DNA from: Euperipatoides rowelli
Taxonomy: Eukaryota > Onychophora > Udeonychophora > Euonychophora > Peripatopsidae
Strand: one strand, 5' to 3'
DNA: 15,749 nucleotides
Assembly (NCBI GenBank): GCA_003024985.2
Contig: PXIH01S0003667.1
A program made the translations under genes and the position numbers. This document shows, in pieces, positions 9,474 through 15,749 of this stretch (its first letter is position 1; every line of letters starts with the position of its first letter). The notes under the pieces were generated by a model. The model was not told the origin of the DNA and did not search any database. It saw only the letters and a list, made by a program, of their open reading frames with translations.

Positions 9474-10200
9474 TTACAAATCCTTATGATTATCTGACAA
9501 TAAGACAATATCATCAGCATATAAAATAGTTTGTATTTCCCTGTATGCATCTACTCTTACACCATGAGGCTCAGATTCCATAAGTTCACAAATCAGATCT
9601 TTCAAATATTTTGAGAATAACTGTGGACTCAGAACATACCCTTGTCTAACACCTCTAGTTGTATTAAAAATATCAGTTTCTCCATACTTTGTCCAAACTG
9701 ATGAAGTGGATTTATTGTGCATCTGTAATAGAACATTTACAAACCTTTAACTAATACCCAAGATATCCTATGATCAACTAAATCGAATGCAAATGTAAGA
9801 TCCGCAAAAATTCACATAGTTTTCCTCTTTTATTTCTGAGTCTTCTATGTATCAATGAATCCAAAACATATAGACAATTTATTGTCCCTATACCCTTCCT
9901 AAATCCAATTTGTTCCTGCTGTAATGCATCGTGTTCTTCTAACCACATTGTCAATCTTCTATATAGTACATTAACAAAAAATTTACATAAACAGTTTATA
10001 AGAGATATATCTCTATAATTACTCAAATTATTTAAATTGCCCTTCTTGTAGATAGAGTTTATAATACTTTTTCCCCACTCCTTTAGAAAAACTCTTTCAT
10101 AAATTTTATTAAAAAGATCACTAATAAAATTCAAATATTCATCTTTAATCTATTTGATAAAAGTCATATGGAATTCCATCTGGACATGCAGTATGTCCCT
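9474..10200 (-). pseudogene. LINE ORF2 reverse transcriptase domain, frameshifted
   Basis: The domain primes cDNA synthesis on nicked target DNA. Motifs appear in order on the minus strand: WGKSIINSIYKKGNLNNLSN and YRDISLINCLCKFF, then EEHDALQQEQIGFRKGIGT (10134-9778), all typical of LINE RT fingers. The palm follows: FADLTFAFD at 9782-9808, carrying the first catalytic aspartate, TRGVRQGYVLSPQLFS, and ILYADDIVLLSD with YADD at 9510-9521. The FADL motif is in a different frame from the fingers, and the reading frame shifts again before the TRGVRQG segment, so at least two frameshifts break the protein. All catalytic aspartates remain visible. Identification as a LINE RT is secure; the clade is not. 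Confidence 0.93.
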
Positions 10201-10784
10201 CTTTAATGAGTTTACAATACCTTTAATGCCATCTTTACCAATAACTACATCAAGTAAACAATCACTCCAGTTCAAACAAATATTTAATATTTAAAAATCA
10301 ATGTTTATGTGATCACCAGAAGAATACAACTGCAAAAAATGACTCCTCCAATGAATCATCCCTATACCAGTACACATCATAATCTTTCCCTTTTTCAAAA
10401 CTCTAATTTCATTCCAGGAGTTTTGCTATCCCTGGAAGAAACAATTCTTAAACTCAAATTTCTCTCAAAAATATATTTTTTTTTCGTTACACATTTTTCT
10501 GAATTCTTTCTGCACCCTTAAATATTCATCAATACAAAGTTTTCTCTGTTTTTTCTAAATCTTCTTAAACATTTGTGATTTAATTTTTTTCAATTTTCTA
10601 CATTAATTAATAAATTGAACCATTTGTGGCAACGTAAATTAGTCAAATATGCCTGTTTCATTGGCTCAACACCAATAATATCAATGATTAGATCATTAAA
10701 CTGTACGATTGCCTTATCTGTATATCTTTCTTCTCATTATTACATTTTAACCCAAATCTTTATACCTCCCACTTTAGAGACAAC
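10201..10784 (-). pseudogene. Decayed ORF2 linker between endonuclease and RT
   Basis: The minus strand still shows fragments expected between an EEP endonuclease and the RT fingers, such as DGIKGIVNSLKR and a PDGIPY-like remnant near 10160-10190 (VQMEFHMTFIK in the present sequence). Many stops in all frames prevent a continuous translation. It lies between the SDH motif of the endonuclease and the RT fingers and is best read as heavily mutated ORF2, not a separate gene. Confidence 0.7.
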
Positions 10785-11520
10785 TCAAGGGGGGAAATGA
10801 TCAGATTCAGTTCTATCACCAACAATAAATTCATTGACCATCTCAAGAGTAACTAAATCAATAACACTATTTCCTATCCAGGAAATAAATGTTAATTCTC
10901 CATCACTATCACTTTGAATTCTACCATTTAAAACTACCAGCGAGTATTCATCCAAAATCTTCAATAATTTCCTACCAGATGCATTTAAAATCATATCTCT
11001 AGAATTTCTTATTGATCTAACATTGACAAACATATTTTCTATGATCTCACTATCAATCTTATTCTCATATCCAATCCTAGAATTCAAATCTCCCATTATT
11101 ATTATTATTATGTAAGCTCCAGAAAACACCATTGACTTAACAAATTTTTAAACAAATTCAGGGTTCCATTCTAACATCAACTGTAATACCTATCATTATA
11201 ACTGTAATCCCACTTTTATCATACTTTAAAGCAAACAAATTTGATTCTACATATAATATCTCAATAAAATCTTATAATTCCTGTTTTACTACACACAAAA
11301 TACTCCCTTTGGGATGACCATATTTTTGTCTTAAATGCTCTGAACTCAGCACACACACAAATATCACTATAAATCTACACCATCATCACTCATCCATGTC
11401 TCAATAAAACAAAACACTTGAAAACCCCCAAAATAATCCCATAATCACAATCATTCATGTTCTCATACAAACAATGAATATTCCTCCAACTCCTGCAACC
11501 TAAATGTGAATTTTTTTGTG
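10785..11520 (-). pseudogene. LINE ORF2 EEP/APE-type endonuclease domain, broken
   Basis: This domain nicks target DNA to start target-primed reverse transcription. Near the 5' side the minus strand reads FCFIETWMSDDGV, with the catalytic glutamate of the ETW motif at 11394-11402. A separate open stretch has HPKGSILCVV. The best-preserved segment (11132-10785) contains GDLNSRIG at residues 14-21 and ends ESDHFPP, the Asp-x-Asn and Ser-Asp-His motifs of the exonuclease/endonuclease/phosphatase fold. Stops separate these pieces, for instance after GVDL and after VKQEL. A run of ATA codons just before GDLNS gives five isoleucines, probably slippage. The ORF2 start is not defined; about 11520 is an estimate. 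Confidence 0.88.
11094..11112 (-). repeat. (TTA)n slippage tract inside the endonuclease
   Basis: Several ATT/TTA units on the plus strand encode a short isoleucine run (YIIIIIM) directly before the GDLNSRIG motif on the minus strand. Confidence 0.8.
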
Positions 11521-11558
11521 ACTAACTTATTAACAATTTTTTGAGATGAAATTAATTG

Positions 11559-11943
11559 CTATCTTCCTTTAAAAGGTAAAATATCATCAGTCATTTCATC
11601 ATAAATAAATGGGTTATCTATTCATAATTTATCATAAGCCAATTGTACTGTTTTACCTCCATCCTTTTCCCTCTTTGTAATTTCTCTCAATTTTTTTCCT
11701 ACTTATTCTTACATTTCTCGGAAGATCTTGCTTAATAAAAACATCAGTATTAAAAATCTTCTCTCTATTTTTCCAAATCACATTTCTATCTGCATAAGAG
11801 GAGCACTTAATCATTATCATTCTATCCCCCCCCCCCCCCCTTCTGACTCCAATTCTAAAAACTTCATCTAATTTAATTTTATGAATTCCTAACTTATTAA
11901 TCAAAAATTATTCTACTAGCTCTTTAGTCTTCTCTCTATCCGC
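11559..11943 (-). pseudogene. LINE ORF1, C-terminal part
   Basis: The minus strand reads LGIHKIKLDEVFRIG, a glycine run (VRRGGGGDR, from a 15-base C run on the plus strand), IMIKCSSYADRNVIW, and TDVFIKQDLPRNVRISRKKI. This pattern is typical of the conserved C-terminal nucleic-acid-binding half of insect LINE ORF1 proteins, which coat the element RNA. After KEGKGWR the frame shifts: the next frame continues with LAYDKL, a stop, then IDNPFIYDEMTDD, ending at a stop at 11559-11561. A TAA also lies just upstream of FLINKLG. The N-terminal part is in line with this segment once one 95-bp duplicate is removed. Confidence 0.85.
11849..11943. repeat. 95-bp direct repeat, copy A, ending at an N
   Basis: These 95 bases are identical to 13078-13172. 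The copy ends immediately before the single N at 11944. The sequence is LINE ORF1. Confidence 0.97.
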
Positions 11944-11944
11944 N

Positions 11945-12317
11945 TATTAAAAAACTGCACAAAGTATATTATGTACTTGGAAGATGGTAAAAAAAAATAT
12001 TTTACAAATTAATTGGAGTGCTGATGTTCTAGAATTTCAATTTCATAATATAAAATCAAGAGAGAAAAAATTTCTTCTATTGTTTAAATATCAGCATTTT
12101 CATCATGTAAAATATTTCAAATCGAATATGAACAGCAGAGAGCAAAGAGTTGTATAGTTTCTTTTATCTGTGACTTTTTAGTGTTCTGTAAAATAAAATA
12201 ATTAAAAATTAAATCCCAAGGTAAATGTAATTTTTACATGAAAAGTGCAAACAAAAAAAAAGGTGATATTGATGAAACAAATGTATACCAGAGCCTCGTT
12301 TTGAGTTGTTCTGTTAT
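11945..12317. other. Left part of the foreign block inside ORF1
   Basis: An AT-rich stretch between the N at 11944 and the left TTAA of the MITE. It has no LINE ORF1 similarity by eye, no reading frame of interest and no recognisable repeat. Confidence 0.6.
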
Positions 12318-12523
12318 TTAACCCTGCAGTAGTCACGGTATCTGTGAGATACACATTGCACCTTTAAAAATTAATTTCTAGCTAATGTGCAGAGCTAGAA
12401 TATTAGCCATCCAGCTATGTGAATATTTTANAGTCTATTTTATCTTGAAATAAACACATGTTATCTCACAGATACACCGCGACTACCCGTGTAACTTTAC
12501 GACCGCGACTACCGCAGGGTTAA
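12318..12523. mobile_element. piggyBac-type MITE with TTAA target duplication
   Basis: TTAA at 12318-12321 and 12520-12523 flank a 198-bp element whose outer 18 bases are imperfect inverted repeats: CCCTGCAGTAGTCACGGT on the left, and CCCTGCGGTAGTCGCGGT reading in from the right. Both mismatches are CpG to CpA changes. A second inverted pair, ATCTGTGAGATA, lies at 12340-12351 and 12462-12473. The right end has an extra 26-bp block, so the 11-base ACCGCGACTAC occurs twice there (12476-12486 and 12502-12512). TTAA flanks and a CCC start are the hallmarks of piggyBac elements. There is no transposase, so it depends on one elsewhere. A single N lies at 12431. Confidence 0.9.
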
Positions 12524-12560
12524 GTCTAGTTGCTTATTGGATAGTGTTTGAAAATGGTAA

Positions 12561-12814
12561 AGAAGGGAAAGGCATGCAGATCAACTGAGACCTTGCAACC
12601 TACCTGACACCTCCTTAAAAGATGGAGTAGACACAAGCACAGACTGCAGTCGCTTGCAAATTGCCAGCCAACAACCCAATGATATAGTGACACCAGAACC
12701 CATAACTGACCACAGAGGCCACGGACCATGATAATAGTCCGCATAGTTGGATAAGGTACTTACACGCCAACACAGACCACCTGATTGGTTGACTTTCAGT
12801 TTAGAAGGGGGTAA
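12561..12814 (+). pseudogene. Possible Ty3/Gypsy-like pol C-terminal tail
   Basis: One plus frame is open for 56 codons (12561-12728), including DGVDTSTDCSRLQIASQQPN and DIVTPEPITDHRGHGP. It then meets several stops and continues in the same frame with KVLTRQHRPPDWLTFS (12753 onward). A basic stretch followed by RPPDWL close to the end of the frame resembles the C-terminal tail of Ty3/Gypsy polyproteins. It is followed by AGAAGGGGG (12803-12811), which looks like a polypurine tract, and then the LTR-like sequence. Composition is richer in G and C than the neighbours. The call rests on short motifs and position; no integrase or RT motif is present. The minus strand is also open here (12581-12856), which I treat as a shadow. 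Confidence 0.4.
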
Positions 12815-13003
12815 TGCTATGTATGTATTACATGCAATACAGTATGTACTTTGCATGCCACACTGTTTAATTAGAAAGGTAGTTCTAATATTCCTGTTCT
12901 TATGAAACTAGCTATGTTGTTAACTTATTAGTTTAGTTATTAATAAAATAGTTTATTTTATATTTGTTTTGTCATAATACTTAATGACAAAGATATGACA
13001 ACA
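12815..13003 (+). repeat. Possible short LTR (TG...CA) with polyadenylation signal
   Basis: The segment starts TGCTATGTATGTATTACATG directly after a polypurine-tract-like sequence and ends ATATGACAACA. AATAAA lies at 12942-12947. Two bases after the end, TGGTGACAAGGACT (13006 on) begins with TGG as a primer binding site would. The length of 189 bp is short but possible for a Gypsy-like LTR. Only one copy is in the window, so LTR status cannot be proven. Confidence 0.35.
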
Positions 13004-13076
13004 GATGGTGACAAGGACTATTTTTTTCATTTTGTGTCACTTATTTTTCATTATTGAGTCATTTGTTAGGCCGGCA
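13004..13076. other. Right end of the foreign block
   Basis: It starts with a primer-binding-site-like TGG sequence after the putative LTR, continues with T-rich sequence and ends TTAGGCCGGCA at the single N (13077). It would be the 5' leader of an LTR element if that reading is right. Confidence 0.3.
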
Positions 13077-13077
13077 N

Positions 13078-13172
13078 CCAATTCTAAAAACTTCATCTAA
13101 TTTAATTTTATGAATTCCTAACTTATTAATCAAAAATTATTCTACTAGCTCTTTAGTCTTCTCTCTATCCGC
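13078..13172. repeat. 95-bp direct repeat, copy B, starting after an N
   Basis: Identical over 95 bases to 11849-11943. The copy begins immediately after the N at 13077 and continues naturally into the rest of ORF1. Confidence 0.97.
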
Positions 13173-13562
13173 ACTTACCACATTCGGAAATACCCCCCAA
13201 ATTCAGGTTATTTTTATCATAAATGTATATAAAACAGCAGTTTTCTTCTCCAAATCTTTAATAACCTTGTTTTTTTCCAATATTTCTTTTTTTTAACACT
13301 GAGATTTGTTTCTGTTAATTCTGAAGTCAACCTTCCCAAACTCTGTCCTAAAGTTCATAAATTCAACTTGAACATCGTTAACCGCTTCACATATTGCATC
13401 TATTTTACTATCTATTTTTTGAGCCAAAATCATTTCATTCATTGTTTTTAATAAATGATCAGTATCCTTTTTTGAAATATCATTATCGGTGTTAACACTA
13501 ATCTTACCTCCACAAACGAATGCAGCCCTTGTCAAAGGTGGAGATCTCACCATATTATTCAT
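13078..13562 (-). pseudogene. LINE ORF1, N-terminal coiled-coil part
   Basis: Translation from the ATG at 13562 gives 89 residues before a TAA at 13293-13295. An in-frame TGA lies shortly upstream of this ATG, so it is the likely original start. The segment is rich in Lys, Asp, Glu, Ile and Met (DHLLKTMNEMILAQKIDSKI, then CEAVNDVQVEFMNFRTEFGK), a heptad-like coiled-coil pattern typical of LINE ORF1 trimerisation regions. After the TAA the same frame continues as KKEILEKNKVIKDLEKK, a TGA at 13203-13205, VVSADREKTKELVE and a TAA at 13137-13139. It then joins the C-terminal half in frame through the 95-bp repeat. Three in-frame stops make it a pseudogene. Confidence 0.8.
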
Positions 13563-13860
13563 ATTATATTTTATAAAATTTCACTAGAGGAGATAAAAAA
13601 GAAAAGAAACAAAAACCACTTTAAATCACATAAATTAAGAAGAGAAAAAAAAAGATGAAGATAAAATAAGTCTTACCGAGATATCAAAATAAACATTCAA
13701 GTCTGTAATTTAATTTAACAAACTTAATATCGAACCCCCAGAAAAATAGAAAAAAAAAACTCAACTGAGAGCAAGCTCTGAACATATACAAAAAAAAAAA
13801 GAAGGAAAATTACAATTTAAAATTCACAAATATTATCATAAAATTTAGAAATAAACTCAC
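13563..13860 (-). other. LINE 5' UTR proximal part, A-rich
   Basis: This sequence lies between the ORF1 start and the repeated 5' monomers and is very A-rich on the plus strand (T-rich in element sense). It has no reading frame. A perfect donor-like CAG/GTGAGT in element sense spans its edge with the first monomer at 13857-13865; use of it as a splice site is unproven. Confidence 0.5.
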
Positions 13861-14510
13861 CTGAAAATAAATGATTTGTTAGAAAAAACAACAGGTAAGT
13901 CACCATACAATGCCCCAAGCTGGCTCTCGATTAATTCCCTACTCCTCCAGTGAGACCAAGGCTTTATAGAAGTCCATATAATTAGCATTCCATAAATTAA
14001 TCCAAAAAAGTTATTTGTACTTGGAAGAATCAATATTAATACTTATATGCAAAAAATATTTCAAATCAGTACTTGTATAACTTATTCTAAATTAATAAAA
14101 GCATCCACGCTTATGCGTTATCTTTTTTTCAAAGCAACATGGTGATGTCAACAAACAACGACCTGTTAAACAAATTTATCAGCTTTCCGCAACAACTGAG
14201 AAGAAAGTGAAACAGCAGTCAGTCAATTCTTTTCAAACTAAAACAACTGAAAATAAATGATGGGATATTAGGAAATAAAACAGATAAGTCATCATACAAT
14301 TCGCCAAGCTGGCTTTCAATTAATTCTCCGTATCTACTATAATCTCAGATGGTTTCACATTTCTTGCGTTAAGGAAATGGATGACAGATCTTTTTTCAAA
14401 GTCACCTGGTCGATCAATTGTTTTAAATATTTCAAGAAAAAATATTTAAAACAACTGATGTGAAGAAGAAAAAAATCTAAACAAGCTATGATTGACTTGT
14501 AATGTAGTCA
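13861..14510 (-). repeat. Two diverged 5' monomer-like repeats of the LINE
   Basis: Blocks starting at 13861 and at 14247 share CTGAAAATAAATGAT, AAGTCAYCATACAAT and CAAGCTGGCTYTC in the same order and orientation, 386 bases apart. A second shared block (TCTTTTTTTCAAAG then CATGGTGATG, versus ATCTTTTTTCAAAG then CCTGGTCGATC) follows each at about 14121 and 14389. The right boundary near 14510 is approximate. Tandem monomers upstream of ORF1 act as promoters in some LINEs; here that role is an inference from position. Confidence 0.6.
14418..14454. repeat. 15-bp-arm inverted repeat
   Basis: TTGTTTTAAATATTT at 14418-14432 is the exact reverse complement of 14440-14454, with a 7-base loop. It lies in the outer monomer of the LINE 5' region. 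Its function is unknown; the arms are AT-rich. Confidence 0.85.
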
Positions 14511-14553
14511 GTGACTAGCTAATAAATATAAGATGTTAGTGTGCTTTAGAAAA

Positions 14554-15028
14554 CCTACTCCTATGCCAAATATCAAGTCTCTGCTATGTTGGGAAGTATG
14601 TTACACACACCAAAATAAAATCCTAAAGTCTAGTTTCATCGTCTACACTACGGAACCTACCTACATGTGAAATTTCAAGTTTGTAATATGTTGGGAAGTA
14701 TGTGAAACACTACGGTCATTTGCTCCCCCCTACCCTCCCCCTAAAGTCCATAAGTCTATTTTCATTGTCTACCCAATGAACCTACCTACATGGCAAATTT
14801 CAAGTTTTTGCTATGTTGGAAAGTATGCTAAACACTACCTGGACATTTGCCCCCTCCCCTCACCCCCCCAAAAAAAATCCAAAAGTCAATTTTCATTGTT
14901 TACACTATGGAACCTACCTACATAGCAAATTTCAAGTTTGTCCTATGTTGGGAAGTATGCTGAACACTACCGGGTCATTTGCTCCCCCCCCAAAAAAAAA
15001 TACTAAAGTCTGTTTTCATTGTCTACAC
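14554..15028 (+). repeat. Tandem repeat, four degenerate units of 102-132 bp
   Basis: Units begin with CCTACYTACATG-like sequence at 14554, 14656, 14781 and 14913. Each contains AAATTTCAAGTTT, CTATGTTGGGAAGTATG, AACACTAC, a C-rich/A-rich junction (except in the first, shorter unit) and TTTTCATTGTCTACAC. Length differences lie mainly in the C and A homopolymers. The fourth unit stops at GTCTACAC, where the hAT terminus begins. The unit is non-coding: the longest frame simply follows the repeat. Confidence 0.93.
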
Positions 15029-15249
15029 CAGTGGTCGTCAACCTGGTCAGTACCACCCACTTGTGGGCGATTCAGCTATTATGGTGGGCGTTAGGGATTT
15101 TTGTCCATTGTAACAAAAGTTTGCCTGTAATACTTGTGCTGACAATCACACTTTATTTATTTAATTACTTTTAATTTCCACTTTTATAAATGTGAAAATT
15201 TTTATTTATTATTTAAAATTTATCAGCTTTAGAAATACTGTATGTTATT

Positions 15250-15465
15250 GTGATTTCCATTAAACGATTACAGATTACAGACTATGTAGTTAGATTTGTG
15301 AAAGTAAGAAGGTGTCAACATAAAGTCATTGTTGTGAACCCATGTATGAAGTTTGAAAAAAAGAATATGAATCTGAAATATGCTCATGGCTATTTACCTT
15401 TACCTGAGTATCTGAAGACAGGTTTCATTGAATCTATTACTAAAGAACAGCTTCCAATTTCATAA
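15250..15465 (+). pseudogene. Small ORF inside the hAT element, possible N-terminal transposase remnant
   Basis: A 71-codon frame starts MISIKRLQITDYVVRFVKVR and ends EYLKTGFIESITKEQLPIS. It is basic, with no signal peptide or membrane segment. The short EYLKTGF segment resembles the xYLKxGF motif that precedes the BED zinc finger in Buster-type hAT transposases (ZBED5/FAM200-like proteins), and its distance of about 370 bases from the terminus is reasonable for such a start region. No zinc-finger cysteines follow, because the frame stops. This is motif-level similarity only; it could equally be a chance frame. The ATG choice is arbitrary. Confidence 0.25.
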
Positions 15466-15592
15466 ACTTTATTGTTTTCACGTATAACTTTTTTTTTTTT
15501 CAATTTAAACAGCTCTCATACTAAACTCAATAAGCTCTGTATCGATGGAGATGCAGAAATTGATTTACCCCTATATAAATATACACAAAGTA
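15466..15592. other. Spacer between the small ORF and the second hAT-like terminus
   Basis: No gene is seen. A T-rich run at about 15488-15500 and ordinary AT-rich sequence fill it. The eight bases before the next terminus are ACAAAGTA, a candidate target-site copy. Confidence 0.5.
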
Positions 15593-15749
15593 CAGTGCCA
15601 TAACTAGGGTGGTGCCGTCAGTGCGGCCGCACCGGGCGTAATCCTAAAGGAGGGCGTAGCCACGCTGCAAATGCTTAAAAACTCGGTCAAAAAAAAAAAT
15701 CAAATCACAGGGCACAGGTGTGGAGGGGCTGGGGCTGGGGCTTCCAACT
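15593..15749 (+). mobile_element. Second hAT-like terminus (Tip100/ZMYM1-like type), incomplete
   Basis: CAGTGCCATAACTAGGGTGG followed by GCGGCCGCACCGGGCG is a sudden GC-rich start. It resembles the CAGNGGCGTAACTAGG termini common on hAT elements whose transposase has a TTF-type zinc finger. GGAGGGCG and a short (GGGGCT)3 near 15733 follow. The sequence runs off the window, so neither the partner terminus nor a coding region can be checked. Confidence 0.45.

Larger units (their letters stand above)
8067..14510 (-). mobile_element. Degenerate non-LTR retrotransposon (LINE), minus strand
   Basis: The whole block reads as one LINE on the minus strand: 5' repeated region (about 14510-13861), ORF1 (13562-11559), endonuclease, reverse transcriptase and C-terminal parts of ORF2 (about 11520 to 8312), and a short 3' UTR. 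Without the foreign 11944-13077 block and one 95-bp duplicate it is about 5.2 kb, normal for a full-length LINE. The EEP endonuclease, YADD-type RT and separate coiled-coil ORF1 fit the Jockey/CR1/L2-like clades; I cannot choose among them by eye. Stops and frameshifts occur in every domain, so this copy is inactive. The 5' boundary is approximate, and no target-site duplication was found. Confidence 0.9.
15029..15592 (+). mobile_element. hAT transposon 5' terminal part (Buster/Ac-like TIR)
   Basis: CAGTGGTCGTCAACCTGG at 15029 matches the typical CAGTGGTYSTCAACC start of hAT elements of the Buster/Ac groups. It interrupts the tandem repeat right after GTCTACAC, an 8-base site fitting the nnnTAnnn target pattern reported for Buster elements. 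Just inside the terminus there are repeated GTGGGCG motifs. The other terminus and second target copy are not visible, so the element either continues past the window, is broken by the next element at 15593, or has lost its end. Confidence 0.65.

Noticed and set aside
10309-10800. Plus-strand frames over the ORF2 linker
   Set aside because: They are antisense shadows of the decayed LINE ORF2 and have no motifs of their own.
12526-12856. Minus-strand frames of 72 and 91 codons in the foreign block
   Set aside because: The plus frame with the RPPDWL tail, polypurine tract and LTR-like sequence gives a more coherent reading. The minus frames show no known domain.
14813-15094. 93-codon plus frame
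   Set aside because: It follows the tandem-repeat units through C and A runs and crosses into the hAT terminus, so it is not a gene.
1-15749. CRISPR array, bacterial operon or phage system
   Set aside because: There are no spaced identical short repeats, no ribosome binding sites or compact gene order, and the mobile elements are eukaryotic types.

Overview
The window looks like nuclear DNA from an AT-rich animal genome, most plausibly an arthropod. It has intron-like AT-rich sequence, microsatellites, and remains of several eukaryotic transposon classes: a LINE, a piggyBac-type MITE, a Gypsy-like LTR fragment and hAT termini. There is no bacterial operon structure, no rRNA or tRNA, and no complete host gene. 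I cannot name the species.

Positions 1-8066 are mostly non-coding. Two short stretches near the left edge (205-260 and 488-552) look like possible plus-strand exons, but I do not recognise the protein. The rest holds a (CAA)n/(TAA)n microsatellite, a pyrimidine tract, a (TG)n tract and a perfect 74-bp tandem duplication with an abutting palindrome at 3815-3992. There are also a few weak exon-like or SINE-like patches.

Positions 8067-14510 hold one decayed LINE retrotransposon on the minus strand. Reading right to left it has a 5' region with two diverged promoter-monomer-like repeats, ORF1 (coiled coil plus a conserved C-terminal nucleic-acid-binding region), an EEP/APE-type endonuclease, a reverse transcriptase with its YADD box, a thumb, and a C-terminal Cys/His region. 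The 3' end is duplicated head to tail. Stops and frameshifts leave every ORF dead.

ORF1 is interrupted by foreign sequence at 11945-13076. This block is bounded by single N characters and by two identical 95-bp copies of the ORF1 sequence, which points to a contig-overlap artefact or an alternative haplotype path rather than an ordinary insertion. Inside it are a complete 198-bp piggyBac-type MITE with TTAA flanks and what looks like the tail of a Ty3/Gypsy-like pol gene followed by a short LTR and a primer-binding-site-like sequence.

The right end (14554-15749) has four degenerate copies of a roughly 102-132-bp tandem repeat. The last copy is cut by a hAT-type terminus, and a second, different hAT-like terminus begins at 15593. 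No cooperating host gene system is visible; the interest is in nested mobile elements and in assembly history.
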